A DNA stretch of 64,000 nucleotides from assembly GCF_003172955.1 (NCBI RefSeq), contig NZ_QGKR01000186.1, forward strand, positions 62,001 to 126,000, given 5' to 3'. The notes below the pieces were generated by a model. It did not search any database. It worked only from the letters and a program-made list of their open reading frames with translations, and was not told the origin of the DNA. This stretch comes from Micromonospora acroterricola. Lineage in GTDB: Bacteria; Actinomycetota; Actinomycetes; Mycobacteriales; Micromonosporaceae. The translations under genes were made by a program, and so were the position numbers. Positions 44,144 to 53,221 of this stretch are shown here, piece after piece. Position 1 is the stretch's first letter. Every line of letters starts with the position of its first letter.

Positions 44144-44844
44144 TGACTACTGAGCTTGCATCGCTGTCGGGGCGCGCCCGGATTCACGCCGCGCTCGGCG
44201 ATCCGTCGCGCCTGGCGGTCGTCGACGCGCTCACCTTGGGCGACGCCTCTCCTGGCGAGATCGCCCACGACCTTCAGATGCCGACGAATCTGGTCGCCCA
44301 CCACGTCAAGGTCCTCAGCGAGGCCGGCCTCGTCGTTCGCGGCCGATCCGAGGGAGACCGCCGTCGCACCTACCTGCGGCTGCGGCCCGAGGCATTGACC
44401 GCGTTGACGCCAGCGCCGATGGCCGGCGTGGGTCGGGTGGTGTTCGTCTGCACCCGCAACTCGGCCCGCTCGCAGCTCGCCGCCGCCCTCTGGTCGGACC
44501 GCACGCACACCTCGGCGGCATCGGCCGGAACGCAGCCGGCAGAGCGGGTTCATCCGCGCGCCGTCGCCGTGGCTCAGCGCCACGGGCTGCTGCTGGACGC
44601 GACCGGCACCGCGCACGTCGCGGACATCGTGCGTGACGACGACCTGCTGATCGCCGTCTGCGACAACGCCCACGAGGAACTCACCGACCCGGCCCGGCCC
44701 CGGCTGCACTGGTCGGTCCCCGACCCGGTCCGCGTCGACACCGACGACGCCTTCGAGGCCGCGTTCACCGACCTCGCCGCCCGCATCGACCGCGTCGCCC
44801 CCATCGTCACCGCCGCCATGAACTCTGGCGAGCGCTACGACTGA
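44143..44844 (+). CDS. ArsR-ArsC-like fusion (HTH + low-MW phosphatase fold)
   Basis: 233 aa. Residues 1-85: winged HTH (IHAALGDPSRLAVVDALTLGDASPGEIAHDL, NLVAHHVKVLSEAGLV). Residues 97-230: low-molecular-weight phosphatase/arsenate reductase fold, with P-loop VFVCTRNSARSQLAAALW (CX5R, with Cys-Thr-Arg-Asn-Ser-Ala-Arg) and a DDDLLIAVCDNAHEEL motif carrying the second Cys. Fusions of this kind exist in actinobacteria. The design suggests a regulator whose reductase-like domain senses or processes arsenate, but either half could be dominant. Confidence 0.88.
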   Translation: MTTELASLSGRARIHAALGDPSRLAVVDALTLGDASPGEIAHDLQMPTNLVAHHVKVLSEAGLVVRGRSEGDRRRTYLRLRPEALTALTPAPMAGVGRVVFVCTRNSARSQLAAALWSDRTHTSAASAGTQPAERVHPRAVAVAQRHGLLLDATGTAHVADIVRDDDLLIAVCDNAHEELTDPARPRLHWSVPDPVRVDTDDAFEAAFTDLAARIDRVAPIVTAAMNSGERYD

Positions 44845-44938
44845 CACCAGCCCTACCCACGCGGTGACCGAGCGCGATCCAGCGACCGACCGCACCGCAT
44901 GAGCACCGAGCCGCAGCACAGTGGGGCATCGGGAACTG

Positions 44939-45072
44939 ATGAATCCATCGCGTCCCGTCGGCCGCTACGACCTGCTCGACCGCAACAGCGACCCCGCCCG
45001 CACCCTGCCCGCGATACCTGACCGGGCGCCGGTCAACCGGCTCCGCAACCTACCCTGCAAGAAAGGCTCCTG

Positions 45073-45073
<1 letters not shown>
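44939..45073 (+). CDS. Short ORF coupled to arsC
   Basis: 44 codons, MNPSRPVGRYDLLDRNSDPARTL to LPCKKGS, whose stop overlaps the arsC start as TGATG. No family recognised and composition is Arg/Pro-rich. It may be a translated coupling ORF or the remnant of a longer gene. Upstream AACTG gives no strong ribosome-binding site. Confidence 0.3.
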
Positions 45074-46480
<1,407 letters not shown>

Positions 46481-46534
46481 GCCGTCCCCGGGTTCGCCGG
46501 TGCCGGCGGCCACCCAACCCTCGCAGGGAGAAAC

Positions 46535-47905
46535 GTGACGCGTCTGCTCGTCATCGGTGGCAGCGACGCCGGTATCAGCGCCGGCCTGCGCGCCCGTGAA
46601 CTCGACCCCGGCGCCGAGGTGACGCTCCTCGTCGCCGATGCCTACCCGAACTTCAGCATCTGCGGCATCCCGTACCACGTGTCCGGTGATGTCCCCGACT
46701 GGCGCAGCCTCGCCCACCGCAGCAGCGACGACCTGGACAAGGCCGGCCTGCGGGTGAGGCTCAATCACCGTGCCACCGCCATCGACGCGGGCACGCACAC
46801 GGTCACCGCGACCACGCCGGACGGCACCACCACGACCCTGGACTACGACCGGCTCGTCATCGGCACCGGGGCCGTCGCGGTACGCCCACCGATCGCCGGC
46901 CTCAACCAGCTCGGGCCGGCCGACGGCCTCCACACGCTGCACACCATGGGTGACACCTTCGCCCTCCTGCAATCGGTGCAGCAGCGCCGGGCGCGCTCGG
47001 CGGTCATCGTCGGCGCCGGCTACATCGGCCTGGAAATGGCCGAAGCGCTCACCACCCGCGGCCTGCAGGTCACCCTCATCGAGCAGGTCAACCAGGTCAT
47101 GCCCACCATTGACCCGGAGCTGGCCCAACCCCTCGCCGAGCACCTGCAAGGTCAGGACGTCACGGTGCGGTGCGCCACCACGGTTCACGCCGTCACCTCC
47201 GACGGCGACCGGCTGCGTGTCGACACCGATGCCACCACCTACGAGGCGGACGTCGTCCTTGTCGTCACCGGAGTCCGCCCAGACACCGACCTCGCCGCAA
47301 CCGCGGGCGTCACCCTCGGCGTGCACGGTGCGATCGCGGTCGACCGACAGATGCGCACCAACCTGCCCGACGTCTTCGCCGCCGGTGACTGTGTGCACAC
47401 CTACCACCGGCTCCTCGACCGGCACGTGTACCTGCCGCTGGGCAGCACCGCCCACAAGCAGGGCCGGGTCGCGGGCACGAACGCGCTCGGCGGGGAAGCC
47501 TTGTTCGCCGGATCGCTGGGCACCCAGGCCGTCAAGGTCTTCGACCTCGTCGCCGCCGGCACCGGGCTGCGCGACGACCACGCCCGCAAGGCCGGCTACG
47601 ACCCGGTCACCGTGGCCTCCACCGCCGACGATCACAAGGCGTACTACCCAGGCGCGACACCCGTCCGAGTCCGAGTCACCGGGGACCGCCGCACCGGCAG
47701 ACTCCTCGGCGCGCAACTGCTCGGCACCCGCGGTGCTGAAATCGCCAAGCGCATCGACACGTACGCCACCGCTATCTCCTACGGCGCCAGCATCGCCGAC
47801 ATCGCCGAGCTCGACCTGTCGTACACCCCACCGTTGGGCAGCCCGTGGGACGCCGTGCAGATCGCCGCCACGAACTGGCAGCGAGAGGTGACGGAGAAGC
47901 GCTGA
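46535..47905 (+). CDS. CoA-disulfide reductase-like FAD oxidoreductase
   Basis: 456 aa from GTG 46535 (GGGAGAAAC upstream). LLVIGGSDAGISAGLRAREL (FAD), the single redox Cys in YPNFSICGIPYHVSGDV, AVIVGAGYIGLEMAEAL (NAD(P)H), DVFAAGDCVHTYHRL and a C-terminal dimerisation domain (AYYPGATPVRVRVTGD). This is the class of CoA-disulfide reductases/NADH oxidases with one active Cys. Following trxB and arsC it may act on low-molecular-weight disulfides or arsenic-thiol adducts. Intact. Confidence 0.88.
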   Translation: MTRLLVIGGSDAGISAGLRARELDPGAEVTLLVADAYPNFSICGIPYHVSGDVPDWRSLAHRSSDDLDKAGLRVRLNHRATAIDAGTHTVTATTPDGTTTTLDYDRLVIGTGAVAVRPPIAGLNQLGPADGLHTLHTMGDTFALLQSVQQRRARSAVIVGAGYIGLEMAEALTTRGLQVTLIEQVNQVMPTIDPELAQPLAEHLQGQDVTVRCATTVHAVTSDGDRLRVDTDATTYEADVVLVVTGVRPDTDLAATAGVTLGVHGAIAVDRQMRTNLPDVFAAGDCVHTYHRLLDRHVYLPLGSTAHKQGRVAGTNALGGEALFAGSLGTQAVKVFDLVAAGTGLRDDHARKAGYDPVTVASTADDHKAYYPGATPVRVRVTGDRRTGRLLGAQLLGTRGAEIAKRIDTYATAISYGASIADIAELDLSYTPPLGSPWDAVQIAATNWQREVTEKR

Positions 47906-47944
47906 GGCGAACGGCTTCGCGTCTGAGCCCAGCGGCCGAGCCGG

Positions 47945-48313
47945 TCAGGACACGATCGGCAGGAGACGCCGCTTCGGCAGGAGGTGCTTGACGGGTTCCA
48001 GCTGCCCAGGGTTGAGGGAGTACCAGACCCAGCTGCCGCGCTTGTTGCGATTCAGCACGCCCGCCTCGACCAGGATCTTCAGGTGGTGGCTGATCGCCGG
48101 CTGGGTCATGTCGAACGCCTCGGTCAGGTCACAGACGCACGCCTCACCGCTCGGCGCGACCTCGATGATCGACAGGATCTGCAGCCGGGTGGGGTCGGAG
48201 AGGGCCTTGAACAGCCGGGCGAACTGTTCGGCGTCGACGCGCGGTAACGGCGGCCCCACCGGAGCGGGCGCGCACGCTGGCGCGACGGCCGGGGCGGTGG
48301 CGGCGGAAGACAT
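47945..48313 (-). CDS. arsR: ArsR family arsenite-responsive repressor
   Basis: 122 aa. FARLFKALSDPTRLQILSIIEV, then GEACVCDLTEAFDMTQPAISHHLKILVEAGVLNRNKRGSWVWYSL: classical CVCD As(III) site. A Pro/Ala-rich N-terminus holds an extra Cys. It is convergent with the CoADR-like gene and reads toward it; upstream lies the pst-linked regulator. It may govern the arsenic genes on either side. Confidence 0.92.
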   Translation of the reverse strand: MSSAATAPAVAPACAPAPVGPPLPRVDAEQFARLFKALSDPTRLQILSIIEVAPSGEACVCDLTEAFDMTQPAISHHLKILVEAGVLNRNKRGSWVWYSLNPGQLEPVKHLLPKRRLLPIVS

Positions 48314-48390
48314 GATCCGAGTCTAGGAAGCCCTGCTCAGGGGTCGAATGACCGGAAGGTGAACAGCAAGTGACGCCGATCACGAGGTGA

Positions 48391-49124
48391 CTACGGTGGG
48401 TCGAGACGGTATCCCATCCCGCGTACGGAAACGATGATCGAGGGTTTCCGCAGGTTATCGCCGAGCCGGCGCCGCAGGCGCCGAATGTGCACGTTCAGGC
48501 TGTTGGACGCGTCCCCTTCGCCGCTCCAGAGCAGCCGGTTGATCTGGTGTCGGGTGACGACCCGGCGGGCGTGCAGCATGAGCAGGTGCAACAGCTCGAA
48601 CTCCCGCATCGGCAGTTCGATGCGCCTGCCGGCCAGCCGCACCTCGTGCGCGCCGGGTCCAGCCGCAGCGTCCCCACCTCCACGGCGACCTGAAAGTCCG
48701 CCGCGGTGTCCGGGGAGATCGCGCGCAGCATCGGCAGGATTTCCGTGACGCGGTACGGTCGGGCGACGCAGGCGGTGGCACCTGCGGCGAGGGCGAGGCT
48801 GCCTTCCATTCCGTCGTGCTCTCCCACCCCGACGAGGGTGGGAATGCAGGCGCGGGTGTGCAGGGCGCGCGCGATGGTCGAGCCGCGCATGGGCGGGACG
48901 TCGGTGGCCGTGAGGACGGCGTCGGGTAGCAGCGCGCCGGCCTGCAGCAGGGCGTCGGCCGGGTCGCCGGTGACGACGACGTCGATCTGCCGCTCCTGCA
49001 GCTGCTCGGCGAGGGCGTTGGCCGTGCTGGTGTCGGGGTCGAGGACCAGGAGCAGGAATCGGGTCCTGGTGGTCTGCGGTGTCATGGGTTGGCACCGCGG
49101 CGTCTCGATGGAATCGGGCTGCAT
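48391..49124 (-). pseudogene. OmpR/PhoB-type regulator with degenerate receiver, frameshift
   Basis: The receiver-like domain ([20 protein letters not shown]) runs to about 48660, then one indel, then the winged helix RIELPMREFELLHLLMLHARRVVTRHQINRLLW and LNVHIRRLRRRLGDN to the stop. In the receiver, the phosphoacceptor position of PDLVLLD reads PDAVLTATDV, with Ala in place of Asp, and the conserved Lys is Arg (VARPYRVTEI), so it cannot be phosphorylated normally. Its place just downstream of pstB suggests a phosphate-linked regulator. With the frameshift it is broken, or mis-sequenced. GAAGG precedes ATG 49124. Confidence 0.75.
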
Positions 49125-49154
49125 TGTTGGCCTTCGCTGACGAGATTGGGCGGG

Positions 49155-50057
49155 TCAGCCGAATCGGCCGGTGATGTATTCCTCGGTGCGCTTCTGGGCC
49201 GGGTTGGTGAAGATCTTGTTGGTGGTGTCGTACTCGATGAGCCGGCCGTGTCGCTCGCCCTGCTCGTCGACCTCGGCGGTGAAGAACGCGGTGCGGTGCG
49301 AGACCCGGGCGGCCTGCTGCATGTTGTGGGTGACGATGACGATGGTGTAGTCGCGGCTCAGCTCGAACATCAGGTCTTCGATCTTGCTGGTGGCGATCGG
49401 GTCGAGCGCCGAGCACGGCTCGTCCATGAGGATGACCTCGGGGCTTACGGCGATGGTGCGGGCGATGCACAGCCGTTGCTGCTGCCCACCGGACAGGGCG
49501 AGAGCTGACTGCTTCCGCTTGTCTTTGACCTCGTCCCACAGGGCGGCGCGGCGCAGGGCCTTCTCCACCAGCTCGTCCATGTTGGACACTCGCATGCCCG
49601 TGACGCGGGGGCCGTAGGCGATGTTGTCGTAGATCGACTTGGGGAACGGGTTGGGTTTCTGGAACACCATGCCGATACGGCGGCGGACCTCGATGGGGTC
49701 GACCTCACGGGCGTAGAGGTCCTCGCCGTGGTAGGTGACCCGGCCGGCGACGCGGGCGCCGGGGATGAGGTCGTTCATCCGGTTGAGCGAGCGCAACACG
49801 GTGGACTTGCCGCACCCGGAGGGGCCGATCAGGGCGGTGATCTGGTGCCGGCCGATGGTCATGTCGACGCCTCGGACGGCCTGGTAGTCACCGTAGAAGA
49901 TGTTGACATCCTCCAGACGAAGGACCTGCTCGTCGTCGCCGCGGGGTGCTCCTTCGTTCCGGTTGGCGGGGTTGACCAGCGCCACCGGAGGTGGTGCCGG
50001 GCGGGTGCTGCTCACGGTGTCGGTCACGTCGGGGGCCTTTCGGTTCGGATCGCTCAC
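49155..50057 (-). CDS. pstB: Phosphate ABC transporter ATPase
   Basis: 300 aa. Walker [25 protein letters not shown]-loop [21 protein letters not shown], signature [16 protein letters not shown], Walker [14 protein letters not shown] and His [11 protein letters not shown]: an unmistakable PstB. An N-terminal Pro-rich extension of about 45 residues is longer than usual. Last gene of pstSCAB. Confidence 0.96.
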   Translation of the reverse strand: MSDPNRKAPDVTDTVSSTRPAPPPVALVNPANRNEGAPRGDDEQVLRLEDVNIFYGDYQAVRGVDMTIGRHQITALIGPSGCGKSTVLRSLNRMNDLIPGARVAGRVTYHGEDLYAREVDPIEVRRRIGMVFQKPNPFPKSIYDNIAYGPRVTGMRVSNMDELVEKALRRAALWDEVKDKRKQSALALSGGQQQRLCIARTIAVSPEVILMDEPCSALDPIATSKIEDLMFELSRDYTIVIVTHNMQQAARVSHRTAFFTAEVDEQGERHGRLIEYDTTNKIFTNPAQKRTEEYITGRFG

Positions 50058-50072
50058 AGTGGGGGTGGCCTG

Positions 50073-50993
50073 CTACCAGCGCTTTTGGAACCTGTTGCGG
50101 ATGAGGATCGCGGCGGAGTTCAGCGCGAGGAGGATGACCAGCAGCAGCACGATCGCCGCGGCGGCGAGCTCCTGGAACTCGGCCTGCGGCTCCTTGATCA
50201 GGTTGTAGATCTGGATCGGCAGGGTGGTGTACGACGACAGCAGGCTGTCGGGGTTGAACCGGATGAAGGTGACCGCGCCGAGCAGGATCAGCGGGGCCGC
50301 CTCCCCCAGGGCTCGTGACAGGGCGAGGATCGCGCCGGTGGACATGCCGGGGACGGCGGCGGGCAGGACCTGCCGCCAGGTGGTCTGCCATCTGGTCGCG
50401 CCGAGCGCGTAGGAGGCTTGCCGGATCGAGCGCGGCACCGCGCGTAGCGCTTCTCGGCTGGCGATGATGACGACGGGCAGGACGAGTAGGGACAGCACGA
50501 TCGCGGCGGTGATGACGGTGAACCCGAGACCGATCACCCGGGCGATCAGCCCGAGGCCGAGGATGCCGAACACGATGGACGGGACACCGGCGAGGTTCTG
50601 GATGTTGAGTTCCAGCAGCCGGTTGTACCAGCGGGTGTTGTCGGCGTACTCCTCCAGGTAGATCGCCGAGGCGATGCCGATCGGCAGACAGATCGCGGCG
50701 GTCAGGCCGATGACCCACAGCGTGCCGGTGATCGCCGATTGGACGCCGGCGCGGGCGACCCGGGAGGCGGCCCCGGTGGGCATCTCCTGCCACAGGCGTG
50801 GGTCGAGCCGGTTCCAGCCCTTGATGACCGCGAAGGCGATCAACGCAACCAGGAACGCGAAGGCGACCAGCAGGCAGAATTGCAGCGCGAGCTTGAACAG
50901 CACCTCGCCGGGGCGCGATCGCCGCTGGCTCAGCGACGGCCGGTGGCGCGGGTTCGCCGCGTGGGAGGCCGGCGGTGTGGACGTCGTACTCAC
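50073..50993 (-). CDS. pstA: Phosphate ABC transporter permease PstA
   Basis: 306 aa, six membrane segments. IGIASAIYLEEYADNTRW, IQNLAGVPSIVFGILGLGL and the EAA loop EALRAVPRSIRQASYALGATRWQT are PstA features. Overlaps pstC by 4 nt (ATGA) and precedes pstB by 15 nt. Confidence 0.95.
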   Translation of the reverse strand: MSTTSTPPASHAANPRHRPSLSQRRSRPGEVLFKLALQFCLLVAFAFLVALIAFAVIKGWNRLDPRLWQEMPTGAASRVARAGVQSAITGTLWVIGLTAAICLPIGIASAIYLEEYADNTRWYNRLLELNIQNLAGVPSIVFGILGLGLIARVIGLGFTVITAAIVLSLLVLPVVIIASREALRAVPRSIRQASYALGATRWQTTWRQVLPAAVPGMSTGAILALSRALGEAAPLILLGAVTFIRFNPDSLLSSYTTLPIQIYNLIKEPQAEFQELAAAAIVLLLVILLALNSAAILIRNRFQKRW

Positions 50994-51934
50994 TCGTACA
51001 CCTCCCGGAACTTGCGGACCAGCCGGATAGACAGGGCGTTGAGGGCGAAGGTGAACAGGAACAAGGTGGTGCCCACCGCGAAGATGGTCAGATAGTCGAG
51101 GGAGTCCACCGGCAGGTCACCCTGGGCGGCGCCGGCGATGAAGCTGGTCATGGTCGCGGCGCCGTCGATGGGCGACCACGGGATGCCATCGGTCTTCAAT
51201 CCGGCGGCGATCGTGACGATCATCGTCTCCCCGAGCGCCCTGGAGACCCCGAGTACGATCGCGGCGACGATCCCCGACAACGCCCCGGGCACCACGACGC
51301 GGGTGGCGACCTGCATCTTCGTCGACGCCAGGGCGTAGGCACCCTCGCGCAGGCTCTGCGGCACGGCGCTCATCGCGTCCTCGGCCAGGCTGGCCACGGT
51401 GGGCACGATCATGATGCCCATGGCGATGCCGGCGACCAGGAGGTTCTGGAACTCCGGCTTGTCGTCGCTGGGCCACAGGTCGATCAGGAGGGGGTTGAGG
51501 AAGGTCAGGGCGAAGAACCCGTACACCACGGTCGGGATGCCGGCGAGAACCTCGAGGATCGGCTTGAGGAGCTTGCGGGTGCCGGGTCGGGCGTACTCGG
51601 ACAGGTAGATCGCCGCCCCGATGCCCAGCGGTACCGCGATGACCGTCGCGATCAGCGTCACCCACAGCGTGCCGACCAGCAGGGGCAGCACCCCGTACTG
51701 CTTGATCGAGAACAGCGGGGTCCACTGCGTACCGGTGACGAACTCGATGATGCTGACCTCGCCGAAGAACTCCACCGTGGGGAACAGCAGCGAGACGACG
51801 ATACCGATGGTCGTCGCGATGGAGACCACCGCGGCGAGGACGAGGAACCCTTCGATGACGCGTTCGCCGGGCCGGCGGCGTCCCCGCCGCACAGAGGCGG
51901 CGGGGACGGGGGCTCCGGGGGTGATGACCGCCAC
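50990..51934 (-). CDS. pstC: Phosphate ABC transporter permease PstC
   Basis: 314 aa, six membrane segments. LGIGAAIYLSEYARPGTRKLLKPILEVLAGIPTVVYGFFAL and the EAA loop DAMSAVPQSLREGAYALASTKMQV followed by ALGETMIVTIAAG are PstC hallmarks. Starts 8 nt after pstS. Confidence 0.95.
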   Translation of the reverse strand: MAVITPGAPVPAASVRRGRRRPGERVIEGFLVLAAVVSIATTIGIVVSLLFPTVEFFGEVSIIEFVTGTQWTPLFSIKQYGVLPLLVGTLWVTLIATVIAVPLGIGAAIYLSEYARPGTRKLLKPILEVLAGIPTVVYGFFALTFLNPLLIDLWPSDDKPEFQNLLVAGIAMGIMIVPTVASLAEDAMSAVPQSLREGAYALASTKMQVATRVVVPGALSGIVAAIVLGVSRALGETMIVTIAAGLKTDGIPWSPIDGAATMTSFIAGAAQGDLPVDSLDYLTIFAVGTTLFLFTFALNALSIRLVRKFREVYE

Positions 51935-51942
51935 GAGTCCGC

Positions 51943-52908
51943 TCAGGCCTTCGTCAGGGTCGCGAACTCGGACTTCAGGGTCTCCTTCTGGGAAGCGGTC
52001 AGCGGCACGTACTTGGCTTCCTTGACGACCTCGTCGATGCTCTCGATGTAGAAGTCGACGAAGCCCTTGACCTGCTTCTTGGCGATGCCCTTGTCGGAGA
52101 CGTAGATGAACAGCGGCCGGGACAGCGGCTTGTAGCTGCCGTCCTGCGCGTTGGCCACGCTCGGCTCGACACAGCCGGCGCCACCGTCGACCTTGACGAG
52201 CTTCAGCTTGTCGGCGTTCTCCTCGTAGTAGGTGAACCCGAAGTAACCGAGCCCGCCCTTGGAGCCGCTCACCCCTTGCACCGTGACGTTGTCGTCCTCG
52301 GTCGGGGTGTAGTCGGTGCGGTGCGCCTTCTCCTTGCCGTTGATCGCGGCGGTCCAGTAGTCGAAGGTGCCGGAGTCGGTACCGGCGCCGAACAGCTTCA
52401 GCGGCTCGTTCGGGAACTTCGGGTCGACCTGGTTCCAGTTGTTGACCTTCGAGCCCGGCTCCCAGATCGCCTTGAGCTGCGGCACCGTCAGGCAGTCAGC
52501 CCAGGTGTTGTCCTTGCTGACCACCACCGACAGCGCGTCGTTGGCCACGATCAACTCGACGTACTTGACGCCGTTCTTGTCGCACTCGGCCTTCTCGGTG
52601 TCCTTGATCGGCCGGGAGGCATCGGAGATGTCGGTCTCGCCGTTGCAGAACTTCTTGAACCCGCCGCCGGTGCCGGTGATGCCCACCGTGACGTTCACCT
52701 TGGCCTGCTCGTCGGCGAACAGCTCGGCCGCCGCCTTGCTCAGCGGACCGACCGTGCTCGACCCGTCGACCTTCACGTCGCCGGACAGCTCAGCCGCGGC
52801 ACCGGTCCCGGTGCCACCGTCGTTGTTGTCGCTGCCACAGGCAGCCAGACCGACCGTCAGGACCAGCGCGACTGACGCCAGGCCCAGCCCACGCACCGTC
52901 TTGATCAC
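51943..52908 (-). CDS. pstS: Phosphate-binding lipoprotein PstS
   Basis: 321 aa. Lipoprotein signal LASVALVLTVGLAACGS with lipobox LAAC, mature Cys about residue 24. DVKVDGSSTVGPLSKAAAELF and GTGGGFKKFCNGETDISDASRPI are the phosphate-binding loops; GAGTDSGTFDYW completes the site. First gene of the operon, under a PHO-box-containing upstream region (53021-53122). High-affinity Pst uptake distinguishes phosphate from arsenate, so its location within an ars cluster is meaningful. Confidence 0.96.
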   Translation of the reverse strand: MIKTVRGLGLASVALVLTVGLAACGSDNNDGGTGTGAAAELSGDVKVDGSSTVGPLSKAAAELFADEQAKVNVTVGITGTGGGFKKFCNGETDISDASRPIKDTEKAECDKNGVKYVELIVANDALSVVVSKDNTWADCLTVPQLKAIWEPGSKVNNWNQVDPKFPNEPLKLFGAGTDSGTFDYWTAAINGKEKAHRTDYTPTEDDNVTVQGVSGSKGGLGYFGFTYYEENADKLKLVKVDGGAGCVEPSVANAQDGSYKPLSRPLFIYVSDKGIAKKQVKGFVDFYIESIDEVVKEAKYVPLTASQKETLKSEFATLTKA

Positions 52909-53020
52909 AATTCGTCCTCTTCAGACAGGCCGGCGGGTATCGCCGGTGCTCGTTCGGGGTCGGCTGTCTTTCACCGACGAGCTCATAAAAGATTGCTTAT
53001 GTGATCGCATATCGTCGACT

Positions 53021-53039
53021 AGGTGAACGGAAGCTGAAC
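53021..53039 (-). promoter_or_regulatory. PHO box candidate upstream of pstS
   Basis: On the minus strand GTTCAGCTTCC followed immediately by GTTCACCT: two 11-nt-spaced GTTCA repeats, the form bound by PhoP in streptomycetes. About 113 bp upstream of the pstS start. Confidence 0.65.
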
Positions 53040-53100
53040 ATAAGCGAGTGTTTATTTCCCCTTGCCAGGATGCCTGAAGCTACGCATCGATTCCCTTGCC

Positions 53101-53122
53101 GTTCACTCTTCGTTCACTCTCA
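53101..53122 (+). promoter_or_regulatory. PHO box candidate, second
   Basis: GTTCACTCTTC-GTTCACTCTCA: a near-perfect 11-nt direct repeat with the GTTCAC core. It lies between phoX and pstS, opposite in orientation to the box at 53021-53039. Confidence 0.65.
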
Positions 53123-53221
53123 ACATGCAGCAGAAGCCCTGACCTCGGGGTGGACTCGCATGAGCTGACAGGGCGGGCGCCCGGACCGTGGTGGTCGGGG
53201 CGCCCGCAATTGGTGGGCAGT

